Source: Salinibacterium sp. UTAS2018 (GTDB lineage: Bacteria; Actinomycetota; Actinomycetes; Actinomycetales; Microbacteriaceae). Taken from it: a stretch of DNA of 64,000 bases. A model generated the notes under the pieces. The model saw only the letters and a list, made by a program, of their open reading frames with translations, was not told where the DNA came from and searched no databases. A program made the translations under genes and the position numbers. How positions within the stretch are numbered: position 1 is the first letter of the stretch; each line of letters starts with the position of its first letter. This document shows, in pieces, positions 58,509 through 64,000 of this stretch. Location: assembly GCF_004118935.1 (NCBI RefSeq), contig NZ_CP035375.1, forward strand, positions 930,001 to 994,000, given 5' to 3'.

Positions 58509-59861
58509 CTAGCTCGAAGGGCCAGCGAGAGACCCGAAGGCACGTTCGACAGCGGGCGCGTGTTCGGGGATCACGAGGTCGCTGCGCCCGATGCAGAGCA
58601 GTGCGAAGTTGCGCATCGATTCGCTGCCCGGGGTGAAGTACTCGTTATGCCCGACGGAGCCAGCGAGCGATCGCTTCATGACCACGTCGAAAGCGCCGCC
58701 GACGCCGAGCGACTGAGCACCGAACGACTCTGTTCCAGGGTCGGCGCCGAAGTAGGAACTGTTCGGGATGGGGTCCCACGCGGCTTCACCGACGAACACA
58801 TTGCCGTTGCGCACATGCAGATCGTCCACGGACTTCGCCGGGCTGCCGGGTGACCCGACCATGGCGAGGGCATCGATTTCAAAGTCATATTCCGACAGGG
58901 CCATCATCGCCGCTGTCGTTCCATAGGAGTGTGCCACCACTGCGATGTACGGCTGGTCAGAACCGCGCAGCGCCTGCAGACCAATAATTGCTTGAGCAAG
59001 AGTGTCACGGCCCTGGTTCGCGTTATCGATCGCGCCCACGTTGGTGAGGTTTGGGGTGTCGTAGCCGATCCAGGCGACGGTCGCGACGGTCTCATTGCGC
59101 GTGAATACCGACTGGGTTTCGAAGTGGTCAAGCCACTCCTGTTGCTCGCAGTAGAGCGCGTCAGCGGCCTCAGCCCAATAGGCCATCTGGCCTTCGATAG
59201 TGAAGAACATGCCCGGCACCAAGAAGCTCACATAGTCGGCTTCATTCAAGTCGCCGAGCACGATGGCGGCCTTACCCTGCCCTGTGACGTCGAGGGTGAT
59301 GAGGGTTCGCTCGGGGGCCGCCCTGTCGAACGCAAGAGACTCGGAGATCGACGACAGCATGTTGAGCTGCTGGCGTGCGCTTTGCTGTACGGCACGGCCG
59401 GCATCCGAGTCGACGACCGCGGTCAGTTCGACGATGGTCTCGTCGAGAACAGTGCGGTTGCTGACGTCGCGGATCGTATAGGGCACGCCCTCGAGGTTGC
59501 CGAGCAGTTGGGGGCTCGCGCTCTCGAGTGCAACCTGGCTATCGCTGGCCAAATCGCCCCACCAGAGCGCCACTTCTTGCGCCGGCGGCGGCGAAGCGAG
59601 AATCTGTTCGATGGTGCCGGGGCGGGAAGAGAAGAACTGAGGGATGCTGTCCGCTGGAATGCTGGCGAGCGAGGTCAGGGTGCGGGCGCTGAACGTTGCG
59701 GTTCCGAGAGACCCGGTGGTGTCGACAACCGGACCCACGAAAGGTGACGGCGAGTCACTCGTGACGATGGAGTGGAATTTGATTGCGGGCGCGCCAGAGA
59801 CCTCGGCGGCGGGTAAGCCTATGACCGAGGTAGCTAAAGCGAGTGCAATTTCAATCAGCAA
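58509..59861 (-). CDS. Secreted alpha/beta hydrolase (DUF1023 type)
   Basis: A 450-aa protein. The catalytic nucleophile elbow is VVAHSYGTTAAMMAL (Ser in HSYG). SLAGSVGHNEYFTPGS near the C terminus contains the probable His, and MVGSPGSPAKSVDDL lies between. IPQFFSSRPGTIEQILASPPPAQEVALWW and DVTGQGKAAIVLGDLNEADYVSFLVPGM match actinobacterial DUF1023 hydrolases. The first visible start is TTG 59861, preceded by GAGGGG 11 bases away, and the N terminus looks like a hydrophobic export signal. Substrate unknown. Confidence 0.82.
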   Translation of the reverse strand: MLIEIALALATSVIGLPAAEVSGAPAIKFHSIVTSDSPSPFVGPVVDTTGSLGTATFSARTLTSLASIPADSIPQFFSSRPGTIEQILASPPPAQEVALWWGDLASDSQVALESASPQLLGNLEGVPYTIRDVSNRTVLDETIVELTAVVDSDAGRAVQQSARQQLNMLSSISESLAFDRAAPERTLITLDVTGQGKAAIVLGDLNEADYVSFLVPGMFFTIEGQMAYWAEAADALYCEQQEWLDHFETQSVFTRNETVATVAWIGYDTPNLTNVGAIDNANQGRDTLAQAIIGLQALRGSDQPYIAVVAHSYGTTAAMMALSEYDFEIDALAMVGSPGSPAKSVDDLHVRNGNVFVGEAAWDPIPNSSYFGADPGTESFGAQSLGVGGAFDVVMKRSLAGSVGHNEYFTPGSESMRNFALLCIGRSDLVIPEHAPAVERAFGSLAGPSS

Positions 59862-59990
59862 CGTCGGGTGATCCCCTCAAGGAACGTGAACTGTGCGACG
59901 TCCCCGCGCACGACCACGTTCAGCTAATCCTAAGGGAGTCTGCCCCTATTCGGGCGTGAACCGAAGGCAATACTCACGTTTTACTAGGTT

Positions 59991-62315
<2,325 letters not shown>

Positions 62316-62391
62316 TCAAGTCTAAACAGCAGCACTGACTTCTCCGTGTGAACCGAGGGATTCCCTCCTGCCACGTGATGGAAAAAGAGAA

Positions 62392-63555
62392 CTAAACTCC
62401 GGCCGGAACCGCAGAAACCGTGCGGGCAATCGTGCACTGCCCCAGAACACGAGTTCCAACGTAAATCACCGCGGTCTGACCTGGTGAAACCCCAATGAGC
62501 GGTTCGTGTGGCGTCACGATCAGTTCGGGGCCCGTGGCATCTCCCACGTTGTCCGCGCCCTCGGTCGCCGAAGCGATGCGAGCTACAGCCGGCATAGGGT
62601 CGGAGTGAGCGCGAACCTGCACGTGGCACTCGAAGCTCTCCCCCGGCTCGGAGATGAAACCGGATGCTTGAGGGTCGAGCCCAGCCCACGAAAACTTGGT
62701 TCCCGCAACCTGCGAGAGCGCGAGAGCTTCGCGCGGCCCGACAACGACCTCGTTGGTCTTGGGACGAATCTCGAGCACGAAACGCGGCTTGCCGTCATCC
62801 GTCGGGTAGCCCACATTGAGGCCCTTGCGCTGACCAATCGTGAAGGCCAAAGCACCCTCATGCTTGCCGAGCACATCTCCGTTGCGGTCAAGAATCTCGC
62901 CCTGCTCGGCGCCGACTTTGTCCGCGAGCCAGCCGCGAGTGTTGCCGTCGGGAATAAAGCAAATGTCGTGGGAATCGGGCTTGTTGGCTACCGAGAATCC
63001 GCGCTCAGCAGCTTCGGCGCGAATCTCTGCCTTCGAGGGGGTAGCCCCGAGCGGGAACATGCTGTGCGCCAGCTGCTCCGTCGTCAGCACGCCAAGAACG
63101 TAGGACTGGTCCTTGGCCCAGGCAGCGGCACGGTGCAGTTCGCGGTTACCATTCTCATCTTCGATGATGTTGGCGTAGTGACCGGTGGCGACAGCATCGA
63201 ACCCGAGCGCCACCGCCTTCTCCAGAAGGGCGGCGAACTTGATGCGCTCGTTGCAGCGCATGCAGGGGTTCGGAGTGCGACCGGCCGAGTACTCGGCGAT
63301 AAAGTCATCCACCACGTCAAGTTTGAAACGCTCAGAGAAATCCCACACGTAGTACGGGATCCCAATAATGTTGGCGGCCCGCTGGGCATCCATCGAGTCT
63401 TCAATCGTGCAGCAACCGCGAGCGCCGGTGCGCAGGGTTCCGGGTTGCCGGCTCAGCGCCAAATGCACCCCAACAACCTCGTGCCCAGCCTCAACAGCGC
63501 GCGCGGCCGCCACGGCGGAGTCCACTCCGCCACTCATCGCCGCTAAAATCTTCAT
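62392..63555 (-). CDS. mnmA: tRNA-specific 2-thiouridylase
   Basis: A 387-aa enzyme that thiolates U34 of tRNA Lys/Glu/Gln. PP-loop [11 protein letters not shown] at the N terminus, the actinobacterial [20 protein letters not shown] segment, catalytic [16 protein letters not shown], and [20 protein letters not shown] for the second Cys. It ends with [13 protein letters not shown]. Complete. No adjacent cysteine desulphurase gene is visible within the window; the upstream neighbour is a small membrane protein. Confidence 0.95.
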   Translation of the reverse strand: MKILAAMSGGVDSAVAAARAVEAGHEVVGVHLALSRQPGTLRTGARGCCTIEDSMDAQRAANIIGIPYYVWDFSERFKLDVVDDFIAEYSAGRTPNPCMRCNERIKFAALLEKAVALGFDAVATGHYANIIEDENGNRELHRAAAWAKDQSYVLGVLTTEQLAHSMFPLGATPSKAEIRAEAAERGFSVANKPDSHDICFIPDGNTRGWLADKVGAEQGEILDRNGDVLGKHEGALAFTIGQRKGLNVGYPTDDGKPRFVLEIRPKTNEVVVGPREALALSQVAGTKFSWAGLDPQASGFISEPGESFECHVQVRAHSDPMPAVARIASATEGADNVGDATGPELIVTPHEPLIGVSPGQTAVIYVGTRVLGQCTIARTVSAVPAGV

Positions 63556-63651
63556 CCGTCCAGTGTACGAGACGAGTTGCTGGGCAAGTTCCGGGCGGAA
63601 CGTTCGCGGGCGAGCGCGCCGTGCCGCACTCTACTCATACTGCTCCGCACG

Positions 63652-63906
63652 CTACTGCGGGATGTCAGTGAGAGTTTTCTCGATGCTCGCGAGGCGCTGT
63701 TCCACGACATCCAATCGCTGAAGCAGCGCACGGTTGGTTTCGAGGCTCTGGTCAGCAAGCGCACGATAGTCGCCGCCGGCCTGAGCATCCGCGACGTACT
63801 TCGCTGTTTCTGCCTTCTTGTTGGTGGAGTTATGGATGACGCCCGCAATGATGCCCACGATGGCGACAATGCCGATCCAGAACCAGAGGCTATAAAAGAC
63901 TTCCAT
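63652..63906 (-). CDS. Small membrane protein with coiled-coil tail
   Basis: An 84-aa protein. ATG at 63906 is chosen because AAAGGA lies upstream; the frame reaches 63930. One N-terminal membrane helix (about 4-25, SLWFWIGIVAIVGIIAGVI), then a charged helical tail ending LLQRLDVVEQRLASIEKTLTD with heptad-like Leu/Ile spacing, consistent with a coiled coil. Function unknown. Nothing further is recognised in 63907-64000. Confidence 0.7.
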   Translation of the reverse strand: MEVFYSLWFWIGIVAIVGIIAGVIHNSTNKKAETAKYVADAQAGGDYRALADQSLETNRALLQRLDVVEQRLASIEKTLTDIPQ

Positions 63907-64000
63907 TATTTTCCTTTGTGAGAGTTGCAACTAGATAATGTTTGGGATGCCGTGGCCGGCTTCACGATGCGCCGGCCGCGTCGGCCGCGTCGCCTTCATT

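Noticed and set aside
56659..58512. Plus-strand open frame of 617 codons
   Set aside because: Fully antisense to gatA and gatC. Composition is Arg/His/Gly-rich as expected of a shadow frame in high-GC DNA, and it has no domain.
63552..63869. Minus-strand open frame of 105 codons
   Set aside because: Arg/Ser-rich shadow of the 63652-63906 membrane-protein gene in another frame.

Overview
The window is about 64 kb of high-GC actinobacterial chromosome. Gene content and style fit the family Microbacteriaceae: a bkd cluster with a biotin-dependent acyl-CoA carboxylase, a gatCAB amidotransferase, EttA, DUF3097, DUF2510 and CGNR proteins, frequent GTG/TTG starts and ATGA-type stop/start overlaps. 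The genus cannot be fixed from sequence reading alone. There is no rRNA, transposase, integrase or CRISPR array.

Layout. (1) 1-3969 is an accessory insertion. Positions 1-335 are a truncated second copy of the 3' part of citE. They are followed by a 14-C run, a small secreted protein, a larger secreted protein, and a divergent two-component system (cytosolic histidine kinase plus LuxR-type regulator) in visibly more AT-rich DNA. (2) 3970-10046 (minus) is a tightly overlapped acyl-CoA operon (citE, maoC, acyl-CoA dehydrogenase, biotin carboxylase/BCCP, carboxyltransferase) facing a TetR regulator. With the branched-chain 2-oxoacid dehydrogenase genes bkdABC (14707-18268, minus) it makes a branched-chain amino-acid (probably leucine) catabolic locus resembling the Rv2495c-Rv2506 region of Mycobacterium tuberculosis. 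In between lie a secreted helical-repeat protein, a YrhK protein, a CDF metal transporter and lspA. (3) 18511-22551 holds a FAD dehydrogenase gene with an apparent frameshift, a DUF2510 membrane protein and a TesB thioesterase. (4) 22552-26331 is a glycine-betaine ABC operon with a 400-nt leader and a strong terminator. (5) 26374-36715 is housekeeping: glycerate kinase, EttA, an SSB paralogue, MsrA, an aldo-keto reductase, thioredoxin, oligoribonuclease, tRNA-Arg(TCT) and tRNA-His(GTG). It also has two small related proteins, one behind a LexA-like box and one behind overlapping palindromes. (6) 36772-42840 has a CotH-like kinase lipoprotein, a small zincin and a TPP-riboswitch-controlled ECF transporter for a thiamine-related compound. 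(7) 42870-53182 is mixed metabolism and membrane functions: an LLM oxidoreductase, DUF3097, a G6PDH, a thioredoxin/CcdA redox pair, OsmC and an MFS exporter. (8) 53248-58454 carries gatB and gatA-gatC, separated by an EamA transporter, a CGNR regulator and a block of 8-bp tandem repeats. (9) 58509-63906 holds an alpha/beta hydrolase, ligA, mnmA and a small membrane protein.

The most notable points are: the insertion beside citE, flanked by citE copies whose differences fall almost entirely at third codon positions; its two-component/secreted-protein set; the palindromic operator candidates between the acyl-CoA operon and its TetR; the LexA-like box before an undescribed 81-aa protein; the split gatCAB locus with its tandem repeats; and the frameshift in the FAD dehydrogenase. 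All product assignments rest on motif and family recognition by eye; no database search was run.
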